Shown in pieces: positions 1-5,126 of a stretch of 6,599 nt of DNA; positions within the stretch are counted from its first letter, which is position 1, and every line of letters starts with the position of its first letter. A program made the position numbers and the translations under genes. The notes under the pieces are model-generated. The model was not told where the DNA came from, did no database searches, and worked only from the letters and a program-made list of their open reading frames with translations. The stretch is from an uncultured Megasphaera sp. (GTDB taxonomy: Bacteria > Bacillota > Negativicutes > Veillonellales > Megasphaeraceae): the NCBI RefSeq assembly GCF_958350005.1, contig NZ_CATWFF010000117.1, forward strand, positions 1-6,599. Direction: 5' to 3'.

Positions 1-55
1 GAGTGACTGACTACGAATCAGTAGGTCTAGGGTTCGAATCCCTACCGGGTCACCA
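1..55 (+). tRNA. tRNA-Arg(ACG), 3' part
   Basis: This is the 3' part of a tRNA whose 5' end lies before the window. The anticodon stem is ACTGA (6-10) with TCAGT (18-22), around the loop CTACGAA (11-17). The anticodon is ACG (13-15), which reads arginine CGN codons after A34 is converted to inosine. A 5-nt variable loop (23-27) follows. The T arm is TAGGG / TTCGAAT / CCCTA (28-44), and the acceptor strand is CCGGGTC (45-51) with discriminator A52. The CCA end is encoded in the DNA (53-55). The visible GAGT at 1-4 fits the 3' side of the D stem, so about 21 nt are missing. Confidence 0.95.
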
Positions 56-64
56 AAGAAAGTC

Positions 65-113
65 AAGACAAACACAGCCTGTCAGCATTTTGTTGGCAGG
101 CTGTGTTTGTCTT
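65..113 (+). terminator. long hairpin after tRNA-Arg, probable terminator
   Basis: Arms 65-87 and 91-113 can pair over up to 23 bp, with only two G-T wobbles (82/96, 85/93) and a TTT loop. It starts 9 nt after the tRNA CCA end. The 3' side is T-rich (TTTGTCTTTGTGT), which suits intrinsic termination of the tRNA transcript, although there is no uninterrupted T tract. The A-rich sequence before the stem (AAAGAAAG) could let it also act on transcripts coming from the right. Confidence 0.75.
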
Positions 114-143
114 TGTGTATCCAAAAGTATAGCTGATAGTATA

Positions 144-184
144 ATCCGCCCTCGGCAGTATGTTGTATATTGCCGAGGGCGGAT
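144..184 (-). terminator. GC-rich hairpin behind the helicase-lipoprotein operon
   Basis: Arms 144-157 and 171-184 pair perfectly over 14 bp and are strongly GC-rich (core CCGCCCTCGGC / GCCGAGGGCGG). Four further pairs (158-161 with 167-170, one of them G-T) leave a 5-nt loop. Read on the minus strand it lies 14 nt after the lipoprotein stop codon, where a terminator is expected. The sequence after the stem on that strand (TTATACTATC) is only weakly T-rich, so it could also be a 3' end protecting stem-loop rather than a strong intrinsic terminator. Confidence 0.6.
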
Positions 185-198
185 GTGTACATGGCGTA

Positions 199-747
199 TT
201 ATTTTTTCAGATTTGGCGTGCAGTCGATGACGACACTGTCATAGGCCTGGCCTTTGGTGTGTTTCATAATGGTGTAGTTGCCCTTTGTTTCAGGAATAGC
301 TGCCTGTAAGGCATTGCTGTGCCATTTTTCAACGGTCATAGTCATGCCGCCAACGTCTTTGCTGCTTTCCGACTGCTTTTGTCCATCCTGCGGTACCAGG
401 TCATCGGTCAGGGGATTTTTGCCGTCTTTGGCCGCTATGGTGATGGTCACGGCCCGATCCTTTTCAAAGACTACTTTAAACTGGCCTTCCTGATAATTCT
501 TGATCGTATCGCCCTGCGCATAGGGATGGCCCAGAACCCGTTCCCAGTCGGCAGCGGTGTCACCAATGGAGATACGCTTGCCTACAGTTTGTGCGTTAGC
601 GGCAGGAGACGTCGTATTTTGTTGATTTGCCGATTGTTCCTGCTTCGTTGGCGTGTCCGACTTTGGCTGTGTCGTCGGTACGCTCGTACAGCCTGCGCTG
701 ACGACCAGAAACAGAGCAGTCAGTATATAGGCGAAGAATTTTTTCAT
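199..747 (-). CDS. small secreted lipoprotein, function unknown
   Basis: This is a 182-residue protein with a short basic start (MKK), a hydrophobic stretch (residues 4-18) and a cysteine at 20 in the context VVSAGC. That reads as a lipoprotein signal peptide cleaved before Cys20. Ser at -3 is less usual than Leu, so lipidation is likely but not certain. Residues 21-53 are a Ser/Thr/Gln/Pro/Asn-rich linker with no clear fold. Residues 55-182 look like a compact domain starting ISIGDTAADWERVLGHP, a G-D/T...W...LG-x-P pattern seen in several small envelope lipoprotein domains (SmpA-like or DUF4309-like). I cannot assign it to either. One further cysteine (176) lies in the domain. The start is ATG at 745-747 with AAAGGAG (757-763) 9 nt upstream. 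It begins 19 nt after the helicase stop, with its ribosome site in that gap, so the two genes are almost certainly co-transcribed. A functional tie to the helicase is not implied. Confidence 0.85.
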   Translation of the reverse strand: MKKFFAYILTALFLVVSAGCTSVPTTQPKSDTPTKQEQSANQQNTTSPAANAQTVGKRISIGDTAADWERVLGHPYAQGDTIKNYQEGQFKVVFEKDRAVTITIAAKDGKNPLTDDLVPQDGQKQSESSKDVGGMTMTVEKWHSNALQAAIPETKGNYTIMKHTKGQAYDSVVIDCTPNLKK

Positions 748-766
748 AGGAATCCACTCCTTTCGG

Positions 767-2032
767 TTATTTCTGTCTGCGACGGCGGTTGTTGCCGCCT
801 TTGTGCAGCTGTTTGAACCGCTTATTTTTCGTAGTCTGATAGGTACTGGCCGGGCGCTTATCTGTCGAGGGTTTTGCCTTTTTTGGCGGCCGGGTACTGG
901 ATTTTACCTTGACCTGCCCGCTTAGGGTATATTTGGTAATGGTAGCGTGAATATTGTGTTCAATGCGGCGAATCCAGTTTTCGTCGGCACCGGTGGCAAA
1001 CATGATGGACAGGCCTTCGCTGCCGGCCCGGCCGGTGCGGCCAATGCGGTGAATGTAGTAGTCTACATCATGGGGTACGTCGTAGTTGAATACGTGCGTA
1101 ATGCCTTCGATATCGATGCCCCGGGCGGCGATGTCGGTGGCCACGAGAATCTGCGTTTTGGCCTTGGCAAAATCTTTCAGGATCTGCGTACGCCGTCCCT
1201 GGGGCAGGTCGCCGTGGAGTTCACCGATGTTGAAGCCGGCGGCCAGAAGCTGTCCTGCCAGGTGAGACGTCCGTTCTTTGGTATTGCAGAATACGATGGC
1301 CAGATAGGGATTCATTTCCGTAAGCATCTGGCAGAGTTTGTCAAATTTGCGGTCTTCACTCATCATGTAAATGCGCTGCTCAATTCGTTCGAGGGCAATC
1401 GTATTGCCTTCCAGGATCTTCAGCACCAGAGGGTTTTGCATGTGTTTTTTTGCCAGACTTTTGATTTTGTCCGGAACTGTTGCCGAGAAGAACAGGAGCT
1501 GCCGGCGTTTGGGCGTCATGCTGATGAGCATGTCTACGTCTTCCAGAAATCCGGCCTGCAGCATCTGATCGGCTTCATCGACAATGACGCGGCCTACGCC
1601 GCTCAGGTCAAGGGAATTGCGGCGGCAGTGGTCGAGAAGTCGGCCTGGCGTGCCGATAATGACCTGGGGATGGCGGTGCAGCTTCTGCAGCTGGTTTTCG
1701 ATTGTCCGCCCGCCGATCAGGTTGAGTACGTCCACGCCGAGGGCCGGTGCCAGCGTATGGGATACATCGGCGATCTGCCGGGCCAGTTCACGGGTCGGCG
1801 TCATAATGAGGACTTGTTCCATGTGAACGTCCCGTTTGACCTGCTGAAGAGCAGGAAGCAAAAAGGCATAGGTCTTGCCTGTGCCGGTCTGCGCCTGGGC
1901 GAGGAGATCACGGCCTTTGAAAACAGCAGGAATAGCCTGTGCCTGTACGGCTGTTGGGGTCTGAATGCCCTGTTTATGCAGCATCTCGCATAATTCCGGA
2001 GAAAGTCCGAGTGCCTGAAATGGTTTGCTCAT
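767..2032 (-). CDS. ATP-dependent DEAD-box RNA helicase
   Basis: This 421-residue protein has the full DEAD-box motif set. The Q motif has F5 and TPTAVQ (25-30). Motif I is AQTGTGKT (47-54), Ia is PTRELA (79-84), Ib is TPGR (128-131), II is DEAD (152-155) and III is SAT (183-185). In the second RecA-like domain are VFCNT (247-251), ATDIAARGID (298-307, motif V) and HRIGRTGR (328-335, motif VI). All catalytic residues are present, so an active RNA-dependent ATPase is expected, acting on rRNA or mRNA in the cytoplasm. After about residue 375 comes a short, very basic tail rich in Lys, Arg, Ser and Thr and ending RRRRQK. Such tails give general RNA binding; there is no DbpA-type RNA-binding domain. 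The family also includes CshA, CshB, RhlE and DeaD, and I cannot choose a symbol. The start is ATG (2030-2032). The best ribosome site, GAAAGG (2046-2051), is rather far away at 13 nt. It is the first gene of an operon with the lipoprotein downstream. Confidence 0.96.
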   Translation of the reverse strand: MSKPFQALGLSPELCEMLHKQGIQTPTAVQAQAIPAVFKGRDLLAQAQTGTGKTYAFLLPALQQVKRDVHMEQVLIMTPTRELARQIADVSHTLAPALGVDVLNLIGGRTIENQLQKLHRHPQVIIGTPGRLLDHCRRNSLDLSGVGRVIVDEADQMLQAGFLEDVDMLISMTPKRRQLLFFSATVPDKIKSLAKKHMQNPLVLKILEGNTIALERIEQRIYMMSEDRKFDKLCQMLTEMNPYLAIVFCNTKERTSHLAGQLLAAGFNIGELHGDLPQGRRTQILKDFAKAKTQILVATDIAARGIDIEGITHVFNYDVPHDVDYYIHRIGRTGRAGSEGLSIMFATGADENWIRRIEHNIHATITKYTLSGQVKVKSSTRPPKKAKPSTDKRPASTYQTTKNKRFKQLHKGGNNRRRRQK

Positions 2033-2071
2033 AGTGAAATCGATACCTTTCTATTATACAAATAATAAGCA

Positions 2072-2099
2072 TATATAGTATTATCTTTATTGTACACAA
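2072..2099 (-). promoter_or_regulatory. possible promoter of the helicase-lipoprotein operon
   Basis: Read on the minus strand, TTGTGT (2094-2099) is followed after 16 nt by TATATA (2072-2077). This would start transcription near 2065 and give a leader of about 33 nt that includes the ribosome site. A better -10 look-alike, TATAAT (2053-2058), lies closer to the gene. It would start RNA within the ribosome site and has no -35, so I prefer the upstream pair. Confidence 0.35.
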
Positions 2100-2121
2100 C
2101 CCGCAGAATTTACGCAATAGA

Positions 2122-2150
2122 GGGACGGAATGCTTTTTTTATGGTATACT
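2122..2150 (+). promoter_or_regulatory. probable extended -10 promoter for the membrane-protein pair
   Basis: TATACT (2145-2150) is preceded by TGG (2142-2144), an extended -10 element. With a 17-nt spacer the -35 hexamer is GGGACG (2122-2127), a poor match that is tolerable for an extended -10 promoter. The predicted start near 2157 gives a leader of about 39 nt before the ATG at 2196. The region is divergent from the helicase promoter, so the two operons could share regulation. Confidence 0.5.
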
Positions 2151-2195
2151 TATGTATCAGAAATAAACTTACTGGCGCCAGGGAGGTATGATGTG

Positions 2196-2630
2196 ATGAA
2201 AAGCTGCCGCGATATTTGTCGCCAATGTCTGTTCATGTGTTTTTTTATTATTCCCATTCCGATTGGGTCCTATACGATACATAATGGGTCCAGTGCCGTC
2301 GTTGCACTGGTGACGTATATGGTTCTGTCCGTTGCTGTGCCCTGGGCCTATGTGGGAAGTCAGGAGGCCTGTTTCGGTCCGCAGCAGAAACGAATTGCCC
2401 GCAAGGTATTCCTCTTTTCCTGGGTATTGGTATCTGTTGGCTTAGGCGCATTCTGTTACGGCATGGATGCAGTGTGGAAAGAAACGTCCTTCTGGGAATG
2501 GCCCACTGTTGGCCGTGATATTGTGTTTATTGCCGGCATGTATGCCATGGTATGCCTGACGGTGATGCTGGCATATTTGTTTTCCTCCTTTCAGGGACAG
2601 AACGGGCAGGTGAAGGCGCATGAAGAATAG
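2196..2630 (+). CDS. four-helix membrane protein, paralogue of the next gene
   Basis: This 144-residue integral membrane protein belongs to no family I recognise. There are about four helices (11-28, 34-53, 70-92, 107-131). The N terminus and the loop between helices 2 and 3 (K65, R66, R69, K70) are basic, which puts both termini in the cytoplasm. Helix 1 carries PIPIG (20-24) and helix 2 ends LSVAVP (44-49). The outside loop has SFWEWP (98-103). The next gene has the same marks at nearly the same spacing, so the two are probably paralogues. The start at 2196 has GGGAGG (2181-2186) 9 nt upstream; the frame stays open back to ATG 2130, but that would lie upstream of the predicted transcription start and has no ribosome site. 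The stop overlaps the next gene by 11 nt, which suggests translational coupling and a two-subunit membrane complex. There are no catalytic motifs, no ATP-binding partner in the window, and function is unknown. Confidence 0.85.
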   Translation: MKSCRDICRQCLFMCFFIIPIPIGSYTIHNGSSAVVALVTYMVLSVAVPWAYVGSQEACFGPQQKRIARKVFLFSWVLVSVGLGAFCYGMDAVWKETSFWEWPTVGRDIVFIAGMYAMVCLTVMLAYLFSSFQGQNGQVKAHEE

Positions 2631-3489
2631 TACCTGGAGAAATCAGGTGCGCAGTATCATCCGCCTGGCTATTTGGACGGTTCCCGTACCTTTTGGAGCC
2701 TTTGCATCAGATAAGAGCCTCTTTGCGTCGCTGTCGCTGCTCCTGTTTCTGATTCTGTCCATTACCATGCCGGTCACGATGGGGCGGCGTCAGCGAAAGC
2801 AGGGGGAACGGTCTGACTATGCGTCTCTGCCGGCTGTTCTGTACGGCGGATTTGTTGCCATGTTCGTTGGAATTGGCGTGTTAAACAGTCTCATGACCCA
2901 GTCATACTGGCAGACTTACAGTATTCGGCTGCCGTTGTTTACGCTGTGGATGATCGGTACGCTTATCCTGCAGACGGCAGCGGCCTGGGGTGTGGACTGG
3001 TGGCGGGCTCACCAGCGGCAGTATTGGTATTCAGAGTTTCTGGACCCTCTGTTATATGCGCTGCCATTGCCCTGTTCGCTTATGGGCATGCTCCTGTTTC
3101 CCGCTGTTGATGACAGTGAAGTGACGCCGAGTCTGGTCATCGGTGTCATTGGCATTATCGGCTTTGGCTTCATCATCATGACTGTATTTGTTCTGGCGAC
3201 GTTTGCCGGGTATTTCTTTCCGCCAAAAAAAGCGGCCTATACGGGCTGGGAACGAGGCGTCCGCATTGGCCGCATCGTCGTCATGGCCCTGGCCTGGATG
3301 GTCGTGCAGCAGCTGCTCTTTTCCAATGATACGACTGTATTCCGGGAATATGTACTGCAAGCCATGCCTGTTGTCCAGAATAATCCCTTCGTCTTTGTTA
3401 CGCCTTTTCTATTCGGCGCCGTCATCATGATAGGTTCCATTGCCCTGGGGAATGTAGTAATGGGAGTATGTCTGCGTTATCGCAAGTAG
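2620..3489 (+). CDS. eight-helix membrane protein with paired halves, function unknown
   Basis: This 289-residue integral membrane protein has about eight helices (12-29, 34-54, 72-91, 104-125, 144-162, 171-200, 217-234, 257-283). Basic loops at 55-64 (GRRQRKQGER), 129-133 and 203-218 and the tail RYRK indicate cytoplasmic loops and termini. Acidic DDSE (164-167) lies outside. Helix 1 has PVPFG (22-26), helix 2 ends LSITMP (46-51), and the second outside loop has SYWQ (95-98). These match PIPIG, LSVAVP and SFWE of the preceding 144-residue protein, without gaps from helix 1 through helix 3. The second half starts again with a P-x-P helix (PLP 149-151) and has the same helix and charge layout, so it may be an internal duplication. 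The start at 2620 lies inside the end of the upstream gene. GGGCAGG (2604-2610) sits 9 nt before it, with AAGG closer. It is probably made with, and bound to, the upstream product. No transporter or enzyme signature was recognised. Confidence 0.88.
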   Translation: MKNSTWRNQVRSIIRLAIWTVPVPFGAFASDKSLFASLSLLLFLILSITMPVTMGRRQRKQGERSDYASLPAVLYGGFVAMFVGIGVLNSLMTQSYWQTYSIRLPLFTLWMIGTLILQTAAAWGVDWWRAHQRQYWYSEFLDPLLYALPLPCSLMGMLLFPAVDDSEVTPSLVIGVIGIIGFGFIIMTVFVLATFAGYFFPPKKAAYTGWERGVRIGRIVVMALAWMVVQQLLFSNDTTVFREYVLQAMPVVQNNPFVFVTPFLFGAVIMIGSIALGNVVMGVCLRYRK

Positions 3490-3495
3490 TGGAAT

Positions 3496-3549
3496 AAAAA
3501 GAGCTCTTCATGATTTACTGCGCTGTTGCGCCGGATCATGAAGAGCTTT
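3496..3549. terminator. shared hairpin terminator between convergent genes
   Basis: Arms 3500-3514 and 3535-3549 form a 15-bp stem (core AGCTCTTCATGAT / ATCATGAAGAGCT, one G-T pair). Inside the 20-nt loop is a small GCGC/GCGC hairpin (3520-3523 with 3528-3531). On the minus strand the stem runs straight into TTTTT (3496-3500), a proper intrinsic terminator 13 nt after the potE stop. On the plus strand it lies 10 nt after the membrane-gene stop but is followed only by CGTTATAC, so it works better for potE. The stop codons are only 73 nt apart, so one structure serves both genes. Confidence 0.85.
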
Positions 3550-3562
3550 CGTTATACTATGT

Positions 3563-4888
3563 TCATTTAATTTCGACAATAGCCTGTTTCATAATGGTGA
3601 AGCGGATGATGTACACCAGCCAGCCCAGGAAGGCTGCGAAACAGCCGCTGAAGAAGGTAATGCCGTCCGTTGTGGTCAGGGCGTATACGCAGTAAATGAT
3701 GGATACGCCGGCCAGGAAAATGGACGAGTTCCGGTTACAGACGGAATTGGGAATTCGTTCCTGTGTCAAAATCGATGTCAAGGCACCGGCACACAGGATG
3801 TACGGAATGACGTTGGTAACGACAGCCAGGTTGGCCAGCAGTTCAAACTGCGCTGCCAGAGACGGGCTGATTGTCATGAGGGCCAGACAGCTCTGCATGC
3901 AGAGGATGCACAACATTCCCCGTACAGGAACATCGGCATTGGTGACTCTGGCGAAAATTTTGGGGAACAGACCGCGCTGGGCACTGGTTTTAAATACACG
4001 GGCCAGCGTGAACTGCCACGACAGCAGGGAACCGGCACAGGAGAAGACCATGAGTCCCATGACGACCTTGCCGGCCGTAGAGCCGAGCATATACGAGAAA
4101 GCCAGACCAAAGGGGGCACTGGAGCTGAGTATTTCCGCATTGGGAACGATGCCGGCAATGACGTTTGTCGAAGCGACATAAATGACGGCAACCCCTAAAG
4201 TGCTGATGAAGGTGGCAATCGGCACGGAACGCTTCGGATTTTCTACAGCGTCCATGTTGACAGCTGCCGATTCCAGGCCCAGGAACGACCACAGGGTCAG
4301 GGCAATGGAATTGCCGATGGCATCAGACAGGCCGACGTTGCCCGGGTTCCACGAGGCAAGCCACGTAGACGGGCTGAACCAGTACCAGCCAATAACAGAA
4401 ATACCTAACACAGGGATAATTGCTCCCCAGATTGTAATGGTGCTGAGCTTTCCGGAATAGCGGGAGCCGCTGAAATTCAGGGCCGCAGCTATCCATAACA
4501 AGGCGATTGTATATAAACACGTCTGCAGCGGCGTAAACGTGGTCTCTAAGAAACCGGCGCCGTAGCCGACAGCAGTAATCGCAATAGCTACATTAGCAAT
4601 AACAATAGATACAGCATAGGCATAATTAGCCATAAAATGTCCTATTCGCCCAAAGGCGTATTCGGAATAACCGCCCATTCCGCCAGGTTTTGTAGTAAAC
4701 ATGCCACATCGGGCAAAAGCCATGGCTAAGGCGAGAGAGCCTAACGACGTGATGATCCAGGAAATAATGGAAATCGTACCGACTTCGGCAAGTTTGGTGG
4801 GCAGCATGATGATGCCGGCTCCCAACATGTTGGCTGCAGTGACGAAGGTCAGCTGAACCAAAGACATTTTACGACGGGTAGTTTTCAT
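3563..4888 (-). CDS. potE: ornithine/putrescine antiporter PotE
   Basis: This 441-residue APC-family permease has about twelve helices and exchanges putrescine for ornithine across the inner membrane, or takes putrescine up with protons. As I recall the E. coli PotE sequence (439 residues), the two align almost without gaps and are more than half identical. The shared stretches include GIIMLPTKLAEVGTISIISW (25-44), GGMGGY (69-74), LGLES (203-207), STNVIAGIVPN (240-250) and ALMTISPSL (336-344). CadB is clearly more distant. Residues reported important in E. coli PotE have counterparts one position lower here: Cys61, Glu76, Tyr91, Trp200, Glu206, Trp291 and Lys300. Cys210 and Tyr308 are replaced by Ala209 and Leu307, and the C-terminal Glu433 position is not clearly kept. 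The start is ATG 4886-4888, with AAGAAGG 7 nt upstream. The in-frame TTG at 4892-4894 is only 1 nt from that site. The usual partner, ornithine decarboxylase speF, is not adjacent: upstream is thlA in the same direction, behind its own terminator. Confidence 0.95.
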   Translation of the reverse strand: MKTTRRKMSLVQLTFVTAANMLGAGIIMLPTKLAEVGTISIISWIITSLGSLALAMAFARCGMFTTKPGGMGGYSEYAFGRIGHFMANYAYAVSIVIANVAIAITAVGYGAGFLETTFTPLQTCLYTIALLWIAAALNFSGSRYSGKLSTITIWGAIIPVLGISVIGWYWFSPSTWLASWNPGNVGLSDAIGNSIALTLWSFLGLESAAVNMDAVENPKRSVPIATFISTLGVAVIYVASTNVIAGIVPNAEILSSSAPFGLAFSYMLGSTAGKVVMGLMVFSCAGSLLSWQFTLARVFKTSAQRGLFPKIFARVTNADVPVRGMLCILCMQSCLALMTISPSLAAQFELLANLAVVTNVIPYILCAGALTSILTQERIPNSVCNRNSSIFLAGVSIIYCVYALTTTDGITFFSGCFAAFLGWLVYIIRFTIMKQAIVEIK

Positions 4889-4955
4889 TACCAAGCCTTC
4901 TTTCTGTTTTTAGTTTTTGTTTTTTTGTGTGTAAATACCCCTTTTCTTGAGCGAA

Positions 4956-4986
4956 TTCATTTTATCATTTTTGTCCGGAAAATGAA
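4956..4986 (-). repeat. alternative small hairpins in the potE leader
   Basis: The arm AAAATGA (4979-4985) can pair with either of two tandem TCATTTT copies (4957-4963 or 4965-4971), giving two mutually exclusive 7-8 bp AT-rich stems. A leader switch or a regulator site is conceivable. Low-complexity AT sequence makes chance a good explanation. Confidence 0.25.
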
Positions 4987-5003
4987 ATAGTTTTAGAAAA
5001 ATA

Positions 5004-5032
5004 CTTATATAAAAATAATACAGATATGTAAT
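5004..5032 (-). promoter_or_regulatory. potE: possible potE promoter
   Basis: On the minus strand ATTACA (5027-5032), 17 nt, TATAAG (5004-5009). This would start RNA near 4997 and give an AT-rich leader of about 110 nt. The thlA terminator lies just upstream (5067-5096), so potE needs its own promoter in the 4889-5066 gap. The whole gap is AT-rich and other hexamer pairs are possible. Confidence 0.4.
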
Positions 5033-5066
5033 ACTTAATACCTTTTTTACATAGCTTTTACAACAT

Positions 5067-5096
5067 AAAAAAAGCATGGGCCGAAGCCCATGCTTT
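5067..5096 (-). terminator. thlA: intrinsic terminator of thlA
   Basis: Read on the minus strand, an 11-bp perfect stem (AAAGCATGGGC / GCCCATGCTTT, 5071-5081 with 5086-5096) closes a stable TTCG tetraloop. It is followed by a run of seven T residues (5067-5073, partly inside the stem). It lies 30 nt after the thlA stop codon and is a textbook rho-independent terminator that separates thlA from potE. Confidence 0.95.
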
Positions 5097-5100
5097 CTGG

Positions 5101-5119
5101 TTTTCCAGGGGGTGGAAAA
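5101..5119 (-). repeat. small inverted repeat between thlA stop and its terminator
   Basis: TTTTCCA (5101-5107) and TGGAAAA (5113-5119) are perfect 7-nt inverted arms around GGGGG. On the minus-strand RNA the loop would be CCCCC. It lies in the 3' untranslated region just before the terminator and may add 3' end stability. No T tract follows it. Confidence 0.35.
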
Positions 5120-5126
5120 AGGGATA

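Noticed and set aside
1..55. tRNA 3' end as an integration site of a mobile element
   Set aside because: No integrase gene and no second copy of the tRNA 3' end were seen in the window.
947..1993. 348-residue open frame on the plus strand inside the helicase gene
   Set aside because: It lies wholly antisense to a complete DEAD-box helicase with every motif intact, and its translation shows no recognisable domain. It is a by-product of the helicase's codon pattern.
2172..2181. Palindrome CTGGCGCCAG just before the ribosome site
   Set aside because: Ten-base palindromes with five pairs are common by chance, and no second copy is seen nearby.
2130..2195. Upstream ATG at 2130 as the start of the small membrane protein
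   Set aside because: It lies before the predicted transcription start (about 2157), has no ribosome site, and the extra 22 residues are absent from the aligned paralogue.
2188..2198. Two-codon minimal frame ATG-ATG-TGA overlapping the ATG at 2196
   Set aside because: The spacing from GGGAGG to these ATGs is 1 and 4 nt, too short for initiation; the 9-nt spacing to 2196 explains the site.
4886..4894. TTG at 4892-4894 as the potE start
   Set aside because: It is only 1 nt from the ribosome site; ATG 4886-4888 has the right 7-nt spacing and matches the family's start.
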